Positions 22,861 to 33,906 of a stretch of 50,131 bases of DNA are shown piece after piece; position 1 is the first letter of the stretch; every line of letters begins with the position of its first letter. The stretch is from Fragilaria crotonensis. Its lineage: Eukaryota; Bacillariophyta; Fragilariophyceae; Fragilariales; Fragilariaceae. A model generated the notes under the pieces. That model made no database searches. It saw nothing but the letters and a program-made list of their open reading frames with translations, and was not told the origin of the DNA. The DNA is taken from the NCBI GenBank assembly GCA_022925895.1, contig JAKSYS010000470.1, forward strand, positions 1-50,131, in the 5' to 3' direction. The position numbers and the translations under genes are program-made.

Positions 22861-25800
22861 ATGAGCGGGAGTGGGCGCGGAGTTAATGATAGTAGCACCA
22901 ATTCTGACGCTACCGCAAGCTCATGTGTTGGTGTAGACCCCGTGGGGGGGATTGGGCGCGGTCAGGGGGCGTCCGTGTTAAACCCTCAAGGCAGGGACGA
23001 CGCGTTTTCCCAGACTTACTCGCGCCTCAAGCTGTGCAAACGGGGGCATCGAGAGGCATTGGTTGAGCGAGTTTGTGCTGTCTCGTTTGAGGATCTTCCG
23101 GTTTGGCTTTGGACGCTGCGATTGGCAGAGTGGTCCTCTATCCATATCGTGGACACAGATGAGGTCCACTTGCGCCAGTATCATGGTGCAACATGGGAGG
23201 CAATCAAGTCAAAGCTGGTAATAAGGAAGTCGTATGTAGGTTTGGGGGTCGACGTGTGGTTGGTCAGCGGATCTCTACAATTTCTATGTGCACAGGAACG
23301 CCTGCTGGTCGGTGAACCAATGGTGGGATGGCTGTCAGACGGAGGTCGGAGAAGACCCAAAGTCGAAGGATCGCAGTGGTCGTGGTTTCCAGTGTCACAT
23401 AGCAGGATAGGTGGAGTAACCAAATCCACCGGAATGTTTGGTACCATCGGCTTCGAACCAGGCATCGTTGTTGCGGATGATCCAATTCGAAGGTCTATTG
23501 GACACGTGATCAAGCACTCGGAGCGTCCAAAACCGTGCAGTCTTCCCTTTACTAAGCCCCATTACATCACTACAGACCTCCTTTCGGTCCATCAACTTCA
23601 CGTACCAGTGGTGTTTCCAAGCGGTTTTTCCCGCACGGGATGGGGACAACGACCATTGATCGGGTCGGAGCTCGCACATGCTTTTGACTTGCCAGCTTTT
23701 GTCGCGTGGGAAAGCATCGGGGCATCTAACGTTATCCCTATTCACATGTTTCGGGTGGTGTTGGATGCAGTGTTGGCTACATTGGCCCCAGCTTTTCAGG
23801 ATCGGGATGGATCTCATGAGAAAAACGAACCAAACTCAGGGGCTGTGTCGAGTCGTCCCTTCCTCTGCCGTTGGACACGACATGGTTACCCGGCGTGCAA
23901 CAATGGCTACCGGGGGCGTGGACCGACATCTCCATTTCACACAAAGCCGTCAAGTCCGATAACGCAGCTGTTGATTTTTTCCCGTGGAATCAGCGGATCC
24001 AATTACTGTTTCCCTGCCCTCACGGTACTATCGTTGCCTTGGAGGAGTTGATGATGCACCGATGGCGGCGCTCCGTGGTGGCGTCTTTCTTGCGCTACCT
24101 CATCACGAAACATGGGACGAACTGGAGCGCCCTTCTTGCGTCGGGACGCCTCGTGTCTGATCAGCTCAGTGAACCGGCAGTTAAACGCCGGAAGGTGGTT
24201 CTCGCGGTGACAGGGCGGGCCGTGTCGGAGAACGTGGTGGGGGGAGGATACGTAAAGGAAAGAAAAGGAGAATGATGTGAGCGTTTGCGACTTTGCCGAA
24301 CTCAAACGCGATGTTGTCAAAGGTCGGTTAGTGGTGAAACAAGTGTTGCAGAGCAATTGGTGGGAGTGGACCTTTGGTCAGCTCTCTTGTTTTGGCGCTG
24401 GAATGGAGTCGAGCAGATTGCGGCGGCTCGGGATGGGATGCGAATACACGTGCAAAGCTCCCTCCCGATTGGGCGCAAACGAATGAAAAGGGTTAAGCTT
24501 AGTCTCGAGAGCAAGAAGTTAGTGGGTGAAAAGATTGAAGGCATGCAGAAACGTTTCTACTTGGAGGCGACGGGTCACGTGTCCAATTCTTTGAGTTACT
24601 TCGCAGTACCAAAAGGAGAGGCGGACATTCGTGTGGTTTTCGACGGTTCGGCATGTGGCCTAAACGAAACCCTATGGGCCCCCAATTTCTTTTTGCCGTC
24701 GGCCAACTCAGCCGCAATGCTCTTGACTTTCGGAACTTGGATGGCGGACATGGATTTCGGTGAAATGTTTCATAATTTCCCGATGGAAGAGCGAATGCGA
24801 AGGTGTTCCGGAATTGAGTTTGAAACGCGAACAGAGGTGGGCGGAAGCGTGACCAAGATGCTACGCTGGACACGTCTATTCATGGGCATGCGCCCAAGTC
24901 CCTACATTGCAGTCCGGTATTACTACTGGGGGGAGGAATTCGCTCGAGGCAATCCCGCGAGGTCCGACAACCCAATGGGATACGACTGCATTCGGTTGAA
25001 TCTCCCTGGAATGAGCCAATTTGACCCGATGCTTCCGAAAGTAATGAAGTGGCGAACAGAGGCGGGCGTGCTGGCAGGGGATGTCATCACATTTGTAGAT
25101 GACGTTCGCATCACGGGACATTCGAAGGAAACTGTCACGAGGTGCATCGTCAGTTCGCAAGCAGAATTCAGTATTTAGGTATGCAGGATGCTCCGCGAAA
25201 GTTCCGACCCCCATCCCAAATGCAAGCCGGTGCGTGGACAGGTACCATATTCAAGATTACTCCGTCATCTATCTCGAAGTCTGTGGCACAGGAAAAGTGG
25301 GAGAAGGGGAAGTCCATGGTGGAGCGATTATGGTGGGTGTTGATCAACGATGACCCAAAAGAGCGACCATCGATAGACCGGAAGACATTGGAAAGGGAAA
25401 CTGGTTTCTTGAACCACTCGGCGATGACATTTGACGTGATTACTCCGTTCCTGAAGGGTTTCTACCTGACGTTAAACTCATGGAGGTCGCATAGAGATGA
25501 GGGTGATTGGAAGATGCCAGACAAACGATGGCGACAACTGTTGTTCGCTCAATTCGAAATGGGAGCAATATCGGAAGAGGAACTGGACAGCGCTCTGGAC
25601 GTCCATCAAGATGTCAACGCTGCTCCGCAGATGGTGAGGGCAAGCATCAGTTTGTCAAGTGATGTGAGGGCATTGTGTGAGATTTTCTCCCCGGCTCTGG
25701 TTCCGGTCGTTGGGGTCAGGTCCAAGCAGATCATCACCGTGGTTTACGGATTTGGAGACGTCTCAGGCACGGGTCTGGGAGCCACATTCACTTGCGGGTC

Positions 25801-26155
25801 TGGCTTGAACTTCCGAATCGGAGTGTGGGGGTCTAAGGAAGATCCGGAGTCCTCGAACTGGAAAGAGTTCACCAACGTGGTAGAAGCTCTTGAAGAAGAA
25901 GGCGAGGAAGGAAATCTCAACAACTCAGAGGTCTTCATGTTTACGGACAACTCGACCGTCGAGGCATGTGTTTCAAGAGGATCATCGACGTCACCAAAAT
26001 TGCTGGAATTGGTAGTCCGGCTCCAATCGTTGTCATTGAAAATGGGAATAAAAATCAATGTCTTTCATATTGCCGGAACCAGAATGATCGCTCAGGAACC
26101 GACGGAGTCTCTCGCGGGTTCCTTGGTCAGGGAGTCATGGACGGCCAGGCAATGA
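22861..26155 (+). pseudogene. RT and RNase H polyprotein of second DIRS-type element
   Basis: Starts MSGSGRGVNDSS, 18 bp after the preceding stop. An N-terminal region of about 330 residues of unknown role leads, through frame changes near 23860 and 24400, to the RT: VVFDGSACGLNE near 24640, MADMDFGEMFHNFP with catalytic Asp near 24753, FMGMRPSPYIAVRYY near 24890, and the double aspartate FVDDVRITG at 25098-25103. A shift near 25160 leads to RNase H with GFGDVSGTGLGATF (Asp codon 25758), FTDNSTVEA near 25946, and FHIAGTRMIAQ near 26070. In the family these copy the element RNA; here the reading frame is broken. Confidence 0.8.
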
Positions 26156-26830
26156 GTGCGTTCGTCCCAATCCACTTGTCCGCGGTCGATCGGTCGCCAG
26201 AGAATCTTGTGCCCTGGATTCGCGAATGGTCAGGAAAGGATGCTCTCCTATTGGATGAAATGGGGTGGTTCGAAACAGGGCACGATATCGAAGGATGGAA
26301 CCTGGATGCTGATGGGTTTGATCGACCTATCTTGTCGAATAAAGGGAGGACGTATATCTGGGCACCCGCACCGATGTCAGCGGAGGTCGCGATATCCGAA
26401 ATGCGGAAGGCCAGAGTAAAGCGACAACAGTCATCTCACATATTTGTTTGTCCCCGGTTGTGCTCGAACCAGTGGCTCCGACAGTTGTACAAAGCGGCTG
26501 ACTTTGTTTTTGAGGTCCCGATCGGATCAAACATGTGGGCCAGTTCTATGCACGAACCATTACTAATAGGCATTCTCTTCCCCTTTATCAGATGCAAGCC
26601 TTGGCAACTCCGCAGTACCCCAAAGATGCACGCAGTGGGTAGGCAACTGCGTCAAGTGTTCAAAGAAACGGGTGGACCCAAGCGATTTTCTGCGCGAATT
26701 TTGGCTTTGCAGTATCAACCTCGGCAGTCTGTCGGAATCTGTGGTGCGGAAGTTGTTATACTTCCAGCAGTGAGCCACAGTTCTTCATGGCTGCAGGGAT
26801 CAACCCATTGCTGAGGCGGACGATGATCGC
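26090..26830 (+). pseudogene. Domain of unknown function between RNase H and recombinase
   Basis: The frame 25966-26814 picks up from RNase H (IAQ then GTDGVSRG) and continues with a domain containing PENLVPWIREWSGKD, SSHIFVCPRLCSNQWLRQLY and ADFVFEVPIGSNMWASSMHE. In DIRS1 itself a methyltransferase-like domain can occupy this position, but I do not see a DPPY-type catalytic motif, so I make no functional call. It joins the recombinase by a frame change near 26750-26830. Confidence 0.5.
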
Positions 26831-28079
26831 ATGTTCTCTGGCTGGACTCCCAGAAAAAGCGACATGGGTCGATTCACTTCGGCGAGAAATGGAGACAACC
26901 TTATGGTTCCGTTTGAATGTGATTTCTGCGTGTTCGGGAAGCTGTTTGACCACACACCAGACGCTTCAAACGCAAAGGATGCGTTTGCCATGGCATGCAT
27001 TCGCAGAATTATTTTGGATGCGTTTTGGAGTCGAGCGAGATCAACGGTGGATGCCAATACTGCGAAGGCCAGAGAAGGCTTGGCGTTGTCAAGAAGAATG
27101 GGGATGAGAGGGCCGGCGGAGGCCCCTGGTCCGCTGCCAAACGTTGATCATTGTGGGTATGAGGTGGCTATCCAGATTGTTGTGTCCTCCTTGGAATCCG
27201 GTCGATACTCCAAGACTCACAAGCAATGGGGCACCGTTAGGCGATTCCGATCGTGCTACTCCAATCAGGTCAGAGCGGCTCGCGATGCGAACGCCAACCC
27301 GATCGTTATGACTGATGCAGACGGGAAGTCGTATCAACGAATCGGACGAGACGCGTGTGGGTCACTATGGTTTCAAAGGTTAACAATGGGTGCCGCAAAA
27401 GAATGGGTCAAGATTGGCGACCAAACCAAGCCATCAGCGTAACCCTGATGCAGCAACTACTGCAGAAGACCGAAGGACGAGCGAGAAGGGAACAAGATTC
27501 GTCGGAGAGGCACAAGTGGATCCTAGCCGGGGGATACTTTTGCATTTGCTTCGTGTTGTCACTTCGCAGTCCGGAAGGACTGATGGCGGATTTGGAGGGT
27601 CTAATAAAGTATCATGTTGAGGAAAGTTATGAAGTGGTGATCCCTTTGCTTGGTCGGTTTAAAGGCGAACATCATGTGAAGCAACATTTGTTGATGTCAT
27701 GCAGTACCACGAGCTCTGGGATCAGAGTCAAGCAATGGATTCGCAAATTGGGACGGGTATCAGGTGACGACCTCTGAGATGAATGAATTGTTCTTACAGG
27801 TATTGGGTGAAATCCACGACGAACAGCCGAGCCTTTTCGGTGTCGACGTAAATGACGTAAGCGACCTATCTGACAAATACAATGTGTTCAGATCCTTTCG
27901 GCGAGGATCAGAATCAAGGGCAGTGGCGATGAAAGTATCCGAAGCAGACCGATATGTGGTCAACAGATGCAAAGAAGGAGGCAGCTGGGGCAAACAAGAC
28001 AACACATGCCATCGACCAGCATTATGTGGATGTTTCCTTGGTTAAGGAGTCATTCATGCGATACACGAATGCTATGTGA
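26831..28079 (+). pseudogene. Tyrosine recombinase of second DIRS-type element
   Basis: Begins FSGWTPRKSDMGRFTS, continues with a DNA-binding-like N-terminal half (SGRYSKTHKQWGTVRRFRSC near 27200), shifts frame near 27400, and then shows box A in SLRSPEGL (Arg codon 27565-27567), a further shift near 27775, box II in FRSFRRGSESRA near 27890, and after a last shift near 27975 the C-terminal QHYVDVSLVKESFMRYT with candidate nucleophile Tyr at 28023-28025. The stop is TGA 28077-28079. All recombinase landmarks are present but spread over four frames. Confidence 0.75.
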
Positions 28080-29175
28080 GCGAGGGGCCAAATCAATGGA
28101 TGCACGTTTTTGGAGAAGCAGTGTATTCCTTTTGGCCAGGACCTAGGAGATATCCTAGTTCCCGGATGCGATAGCATCAAAGCTACCATTCGCTCGGATG
28201 TCGCTCACAGGAGCGGGTATCAAAACAATCCCTTGTGTGTGAGCAAGGTTTGGTGGTTCTCGTGGTGGGGGGTTTCGAGTTCAAGGTCCGGGTTATAAGT
28301 TCGGGCACTATAACTCGGTCCTGGAAGTTACTTGTCTTGCCCTGATCGATCGGACGTGAGTCTCTCGGGAGACGACTCGTTCGAGCAGGTATATTTCCTC
28401 CCGGATCAAATCCCGCTCGGCCGTTGACCTAGGTCCGACGAGCGACGATCGGAACGGGATTAAAGGAGAACAACCCTTTCAGTTCTTGTCAGGAGCTTTC
28501 GCGAGCCCATGCTACGATGCATGACCTGAGGAGGGATTTATACTATATTTCAGTATTGACGTACTGTGCTACTGTTCCCCCATTACACTGGCCGAATCAT
28601 ACTATCTATACGATTCGGCCTATGAGACATCATCAAAGAATACCGCAGTGTCACTCACCATTCAGTGGGTGAGTGTCATCGCGGGTGGCTAGACTACTCT
28701 TAACTATTGGTAGTCGAGTCAATATGCATTTGTGTTACAAGTTGTACTGGCTGTCGAATGTAAAAACAGAATCCGTATAACCCTCATCATTGTAAGTCTA
28801 CTCCAATTATTCTACGATTGAAAGTACACTTGTAAATGCAGTGTTGTATGCCAAATAATTATCTTATAAAACTTACCTATCTGATTAGATACATAGACGT
28901 GTTTATGTACAACTTTATTGCACTGCACGACTGTATGTTCTTCAATACGTCTTCCACAGTCGTTGTGTACCATGTGTATTGCATTTCCATGTATTACATC
29001 CTTATTATAGTAGCTAATACTTGTTACACATAAAACTATAATCAAGGAAAAAATTATTCATAATGGAGTCCCGTGTCCTGGTCTTGTTGTTGCTGCTAAA
29101 TACAGTTTGTGTTGTTTTCTGCAGACTGATTTTGCCAGGATAACGAAATAAATTCCAAGTCTTGTCCGAATTTCT
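28080..29175. other. Region 3' of the second retroelement; hairpin cluster then AT-rich DNA
   Basis: No gene seen. Three perfect or near-perfect inverted repeats occur in a row: 9 bp (28590-28598 with 28612-28620), 11 bp with one mismatch (28649-28659 with 28668-28678) and 6 bp (28692-28697 with 28710-28715). A weaker GTTATA/TATAAC hairpin lies near 28295-28313. From about 28720 to 29175 the DNA is AT-rich without coding character. The hairpins could belong to the retroelement terminus. Confidence 0.5.
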
Positions 29176-29674
29176 CTAAGTCCGTTTAGTCGGATGAGTC
29201 GTCTGCGCTGAGTTTCCGTTATGTCGTCGTTTCGTCCACTGTGTACTGACGTCCTGTCTTTTCTGTCGATGTTTGCGTGTCAAAAGCTTATCGGGTTGGA
29301 TGCGCAGAAGTGGGATGTTGCCGTAGATCATCACGTCGATGTCTAGGTGGTGACTTATGACGCAACGTAGGATGTGGTGGATGTAGTGCTTGTCGAGGCC
29401 ACGGATGATGTTGAGTTCGGGTGGGTCGGCGAGTGTGTTGATGCAAGAGGCAGAGATAGTGGCACTCGTGCGAACGCAAAGCGGTAGGTCGCGAAGTTGA
29501 ATCGTGCCGTTGATTGTGTCCAGTAGCATTGCCTCGGTGAAAAATAGGTCGCGTGACGGATTGTGATGGAAGTCTTGGAACATCCGAAAAGGGTGGTGAT
29601 GAACGACGTTGAGAGGGTTGGGATATTGCAACGGTGGAGCAGGGTGCAGAGGAGGCACTAGTCTGACGCCGCAT
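29176..29674 (-). pseudogene. 3' half of an unrecognised gene split by the 29.7-33.9 kb transposon
   Basis: A coding-like minus-strand frame of about 165 residues runs from the transposon edge to the stop at 29176. It includes PPLHPAPPLQYPNPLNVV, a folded-looking middle (FFTEAMLLDTINGTIQLRDL, then LDKHYIHHILRC) and a basic tail (RKHRQKRQDVSTQWTKRRHN). It has no proper start of its own. Its frame joins exactly with the minus-strand frame that ends at 33907 if the transposon and one AT are removed, so I regard both as parts of one gene. I do not recognise the product. Confidence 0.6.
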
Positions 29675-29684
29675 CACAAGGTGG
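29675..29684 (+). repeat. Left terminal inverted repeat of element 1
   Basis: CACAAGGTGG, preceded by CCGCAT. The inverted copy lies at 33897-33906. Including flanks, the 16-mer CCGCATCACAAGGTGG is shared between both ends. Confidence 0.75.
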
Positions 29685-30291
29685 TATATGGTGACTTTTA
29701 AAAAATAAAATGGATTCAATACATATGGTTAGTGGACGGGGATTAATGAATATAAAATATTTAGCACTAACATTTTAAAGTTATATTTCACAGTTTAGTA
29801 TCATACTACACCTTTAAGCAAATACTCAACAAACATCAAAACAAAAAACAAAATAAAACAAGATTTGTCGATTGCAATTACAATTTTCTTTGTGTTTTAA
29901 ACTTTTAAATTGGTTTACATGGCTTTTTTTGGTTTCAAGCAACGTTATACAGTAAATTTGAATCACAATGTAAATTGAATGAATCAATTTAAATGGGTAT
30001 CTGTCACCATATTACAGTCATTTATAACAATAAAAGATAAATGCTATAACTTTATCTGATGAAATGAAATTCTTTAAATTGAGCAGAGTCGTTGTTAAAC
30101 GTTTCTTACTAGCTTGAAATATTGATTGCTTGACAACAATATGTTTATAGTTTAAGTTTCTATGTTTAACAATGACGCTGCATGTCAACATCTCCACATT
30201 CAAAAGTGGAGTTATTACTCCTCGATGCGGTTTCGTTTCAGAATGTTATGGTGATGATCATAATAATTGTGCACCTCAATAAATTGCGTTG

Positions 30292-31690
30292 TTATTCCAA
30301 ATCCCAACATGCTTCCACTGGTTCTAATGCTTCTGCCTGCTCTCCATCGGAGGTGTCTCGACTTCCTTCACCATTTGTTCCTCTCCTTTTCAGTGCAATG
30401 CAGTGATTGAGCAGTTCACGCTCCATATCCATGGCTTGTTCACACGTGCGATCAGCCTTCACCAAGTGATAGAATTCGTTGTACCTTGCCATTCCTTCGC
30501 GGCTCCATCCACCATACTTGCAGTGGCCTGTTTTTTGCGCAGTATACTTGCCTTTCTCCCTTTCCCTCTTGGACTTTTCCCTGCTGCCGGCGCCGCTCCT
30601 TGGTTGTGGTTCTGCTGGTGGGGTCTCGTGCCGCAGTTGTTCCTCTCGCTGAAATGCCTTGAGCCACTTCTCAATATAGTTGTCGTAGAGAAGGAGAGCG
30701 AAAGCCTCGTCGCTGATGGTCACCAACTTGCCGTGTTTTGTGGCCGAGCTCGTCGCCTGCGACACCAATTGCTTACTCTTTTGTACACCCCAGTGCTTCA
30801 GGCCACAAACGCACTCAAGAAATGTTCCATAGAACCAGAGGAATGCTTTTTTCTCCCTTTCCGTACTTGCTCTCCTCATTTTTGTAATTCATCAATTGAG
30901 AACATCCATTCTATCTTCCTTGAATTGTTTTAGTTCTCTCATCATGATGTTCTTCCCCGCCTGCTCGCATGTGCTCCTCTTGCTGTTCAACGCATGGTTA
31001 AAAACACTTTCATATAACATCTGGAATTTCACACGATCTCGGTTTGCCACACACTCGTGGTCCATCACCTCCTTGAAAGCCTTACCAAACATGTGTTCAT
31101 TGCTGATAAACTTGACGACTCGAAACATATGTTTTCTGACGTAAGTTGTGACCCTATCTGCAATGTTCTCCTGGTGTTTTCCGACATGGACGATTCTTTT
31201 GCTGACATACCTCTTACTCGTATCAACCCTTCAAATTCTGCGCAGCTCCTGCTGGCGATGTTCTTCCACGTTTTGCAGGAACAACATAGTCGTCATCATC
31301 ATCGTCATCATCGGACGAATGTAATTCCTCGGCACCCCGGCAGGGAAGCATTTTGTCCAACTCCTATCCACTCTCGTTCTTGGTCACTATTTTCTTCTCC
31401 GTCACTTGTGTTATATGTGTGGTCCGGGCTACTAGACCGTGCCGTAGCCTCCTCGTTGTCATGGTCCTCTTCTTCGATATGTTCTCTTTGCCGCTTTCCT
31501 CCTTTTGACGATTCGGCAATTTCGTCTTCGCCACTGCCGCTGTCTTCATCCTCATATAAAGATTCGAGTCTGATTTGTCAGATACAGTTCCGTTGTTCAT
31601 GGCTTCAGTTACTCTGTTGTAGTAGTATACAATTGTGGGAACAAGTTTCATCGCTTGCGGCACACAAGAAAAGTTTTGAGCGCGAAGCAC
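30292..31690 (-). pseudogene. Broken YGGWS-family protein of element 1
   Basis: Homologous over most of its length to the intact protein at 37225-38922. Shared landmarks in order: ADRVTTYVRKHMFRVVKFI (ADRIQIVVKTKVFRKCKFI in the paralogue), NSKRSTCEQAG (NTKRSTCGQAA), KKAFLWFYGTFLECV (REAFLWFAGELLECV), ISDEAFALLLYDNYIEKW, then GKYTAQKTGHCKYGGWSREG. Two adjacent in-frame TGA codons (about 30886-30891) fall between MDVLN and ITKMRRAS, where the paralogue reads without interruption. A further break near 31240 separates the conserved part from an acidic N-terminal segment and from the 31690-31364 frame. Function unknown; likely an accessory protein of this transposon family. Confidence 0.65.
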
Positions 31691-32779
31691 TTTTGTTCAC
31701 AACTCCCATTTAAATTTGAAGAGTTGGGCACACATGTTGTTTGTATGCTTGACACAGAGTCAATTTGAATGGGTGTGTCGACAGAAATTATTACTAAAGG
31801 CACTGTACAATTGTTTGTGGCAAGCTACCGTTGTAAATAAATATTGCTGTGTCGGGGATTGAAGGCTTACTAGTTATATTCCTGCAATATATCATGATGT
31901 GTATACGTTTATATGGCAATATTTTGCCGCTAATCGTTTTTGTAACCGCCACAATTACTTCGTGGGAATACTCCGATGTTTGCGCATCATGTACACTCAC
32001 TCGGTACGATGAAGATGCGCATGTGCTTGGTATATATGATTTGTTACTAAGTGCTGCGAGTTTTTTTAGGTGCTGCGATGCGTCAGTTCTCAGTACTAAG
32101 GTAAATTACCATTATCATCTTAAGTACTGGCTGGCTGGTGATGCATTCGACTTGGAATTTCTGTATGTGACAAGAATGTGTGCCTGAATACACATAAGGA
32201 TTTAGCACATCTATGGCTACGTTAGTTAGGGTCTTGTTGCCATGGCAAAATGAAGAAGATGAAAAATAAATGACTAACACATGTTTATTTGTTTTTGTAC
32301 TTAGACAGTTTTGAGGGGAAGGAAATTTTGGCCTGAAGTCCCATGGGCAACGCGTGCCTTGCGTAGTATTGGTTATACTGGAATCGACGTGAAATGCACT
32401 ATTTTGCACGAGTTGCTTTCACAACAATTTATGGACATCCACACTGCTGTTGCACTCTTTGTGCCCAGCACATACGTATACCACATTCATGCTTGTTGTC
32501 GTCTGAAGAGGAGAACTGCTTGCTTTTCTGGCGTGTTGGAACTCTGGTACAATTGCCTTCTCCCCAGACAGGGATTTGCAAATCTGTCCTTTGTGACGAC
32601 GTGTTGCCTTATCACTCAACGTGAAGAGGGGGAATTGCTTGTTTTTCTGGCGCGTGCGAACTCAGGATTGGTTGTTCCCCCCAGACAGGGGTGAACAACT
32701 TGTCGTTAGTGATCGCGTTGCCGCCTTATCGTCGGTATCATCATGTTTGCAGATCCTTCACGAGATCGCGCCAGGATAG
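31691..32779. other. Non-coding interior of element 1 with a diverged tandem duplication
   Basis: No convincing gene. A unit of about 118 bp starting GAAGAGG occurs at 32505 and again at 32623 (both with TGCTT..TTTTCTGGCG and CCCCAGACAGGG), clearly related but diverged. Confidence 0.5.
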
Positions 32780-33394
32780 CTAGCGCGCGGCGTACGCTTC
32801 CGGCGCAGAGCTCTGTTTCAGCCATGGGACGCAATCCGCGTGCGGTTGGGGTTGGTGCTGCAGGCCATGACATTGCTGGCAGTTCTCTGCCTTTAGATCG
32901 GACTGCTGGAGGAGTTCCTCGTACAATTCAAGGACTCCTTCGTCAGGGTCTGTCGCTCCGTTCTCAACCAAATCAGGTGGCGTCGTCAACGACTCTTCCT
33001 CACCAAAAGGATTGACGTCATCGTCGTCGTCCAATTCATGCTCATCGGGGTCATCGTCACCATCTAGTGCTTCAACAGAAGCAGCACGACCAGCATCCTG
33101 AACAGAACTGAATTCGAATGGTGCAGAAAATCGTTGACGACTGTGACCCTCCTGGTGTCCAGTAGTTACTTGTCCTGTGAGGATATGTGAGGACAACGAA
33201 GCGTGGTTTTGCGCGGCCTTGGCAGCACTCCGGTTAATCAAAGTACCACCAATACCAGCAGACGGATCAATTGTGCTCTTCCGAGAAGCATAAATGCTGT
33301 TGCAAACAAGATTGTGATTCAGGTGTACCTGGATTCGCTTGAAGGGTTTGTGACATCCGTCGCACAACGTAGTAGAGGATGTGCGTTTCGGCAT
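32780..33394 (-). CDS. Zinc-finger ORF, probable N-terminal remnant of a transposase
   Basis: A 204-residue frame starting MPKRTSSTTLCDGCHKPFKR. The start carries a C-x2-C-x9-H-x2-H-x3-C cluster (residues about 11-31), followed by a Ser/Ala-rich stretch and a strongly acidic linker (GDDDPDEHELDDDDD near residue 120). The same layout, Cys-Cys-His-His-Cys finger then acidic linker, opens the transposase at 45763-42436 in the sister element. The downstream catalytic part is missing; the frame ends in ...APEAYAAR. It could be a truncated transposase that still binds the ends, or a relic. Confidence 0.5.
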   Translation of the reverse strand: MPKRTSSTTLCDGCHKPFKRIQVHLNHNLVCNSIYASRKSTIDPSAGIGGTLINRSAAKAAQNHASLSSHILTGQVTTGHQEGHSRQRFSAPFEFSSVQDAGRAASVEALDGDDDPDEHELDDDDDVNPFGEEESLTTPPDLVENGATDPDEGVLELYEELLQQSDLKAENCQQCHGLQHQPQPHADCVPWLKQSSAPEAYAAR

Positions 33395-33896
33395 GTGAAT
33401 CCTTGTAAAGAGAGAAGCAATGCACAGAATTGTCGAAGATTCAACAATGAACTCAAAAGGTCACTGGACCTGTTGAACAACAGCCATTAAATGCCAGAAA
33501 TACGGTAAAAGTTTTAGACAACGCCATTCACTGTGCCTCGGAAACCTAACTGGCGAGTATGCCTCAATATCAGTGAATTTAGAAAACACCAAGTCAAATT
33601 TTTGAAAAAATGGTTGCAGCAGTGAAAATCAATTCGTTATATCCATCACTTTGTTGATTCAATCAGAAATATAGTTATAGTTTATATTTTTTTGTTGATA
33701 TCAAACCATATAGATTGATTATAATTCGAGAATTCACTGATAAAATTTGATAATTAATATATTTTAGTATTATATCATTATAACATGTAGAAAGAAACCA
33801 ACTATATACAACTATTGACTATTTAAGTCTAAAAGTAACCACTTCAGTAAACATAAACTGTCATTAATGACTACATGTATATCAACTCACAAAAAC

Positions 33897-33906
33897 CCAC
33901 CTTGTG
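33897..33906 (-). repeat. Right terminal inverted repeat of element 1
   Basis: CCACCTTGTG, the reverse complement of the left end, followed by the AT duplication. The gene to its right reads through into this terminus and stops a few codons inside (...ASQGGFL). Confidence 0.75.

Larger units (their letters stand above)
20298..28079 (+). mobile_element. Second tyrosine-recombinase retroelement (DIRS order), different lineage, decayed
   Basis: Plus-strand order: gag-like ORFs (20499-22842), a pol with RT and RNase H (22861-26155), an unnamed conserved-looking domain (26156-26814), and a tyrosine recombinase (26831-28079). The protein sequences are clearly different from the 6.5-13.8 kb element: the RT double-aspartate motif is FVDD and the recombinase box II is FRSFRRGSESRA. 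At least six frameshifts are present. I could not find split or inverted terminal repeats by eye, so the ends given are coding limits only. Confidence 0.75.
29675..33906 (-). mobile_element. DNA transposon with CACAAGG termini, AT target duplication (element 1, 4.2 kb)
   Basis: Left end CACAAGGTGG at 29675, right end CCACCTTGTG ending at 33906, flanked on both sides by AT (29673-29674 and 33907-33908). Inside, both on the minus strand, are a broken member of the YGGWS protein family (30292-31690) and a zinc-finger ORF (32780-33394). The larger element at 36723-46109 has the same ends and the same gene order, which is the main support. CAC-beginning termini with 2-3 bp duplications fit the CACTA superfamily. 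This copy lacks the transposase catalytic part, so it is probably a deletion derivative. Confidence 0.75.

Noticed and set aside
29667-29690. ASQGG peptide at 29671 and 36719 as a conserved C-terminal protein motif
   Set aside because: I first read the repeated SQGG peptide at four places as a protein family signature. Stops lie just upstream in those frames, and the shared bases are explained by the transposon termini CACAAGGTGG.
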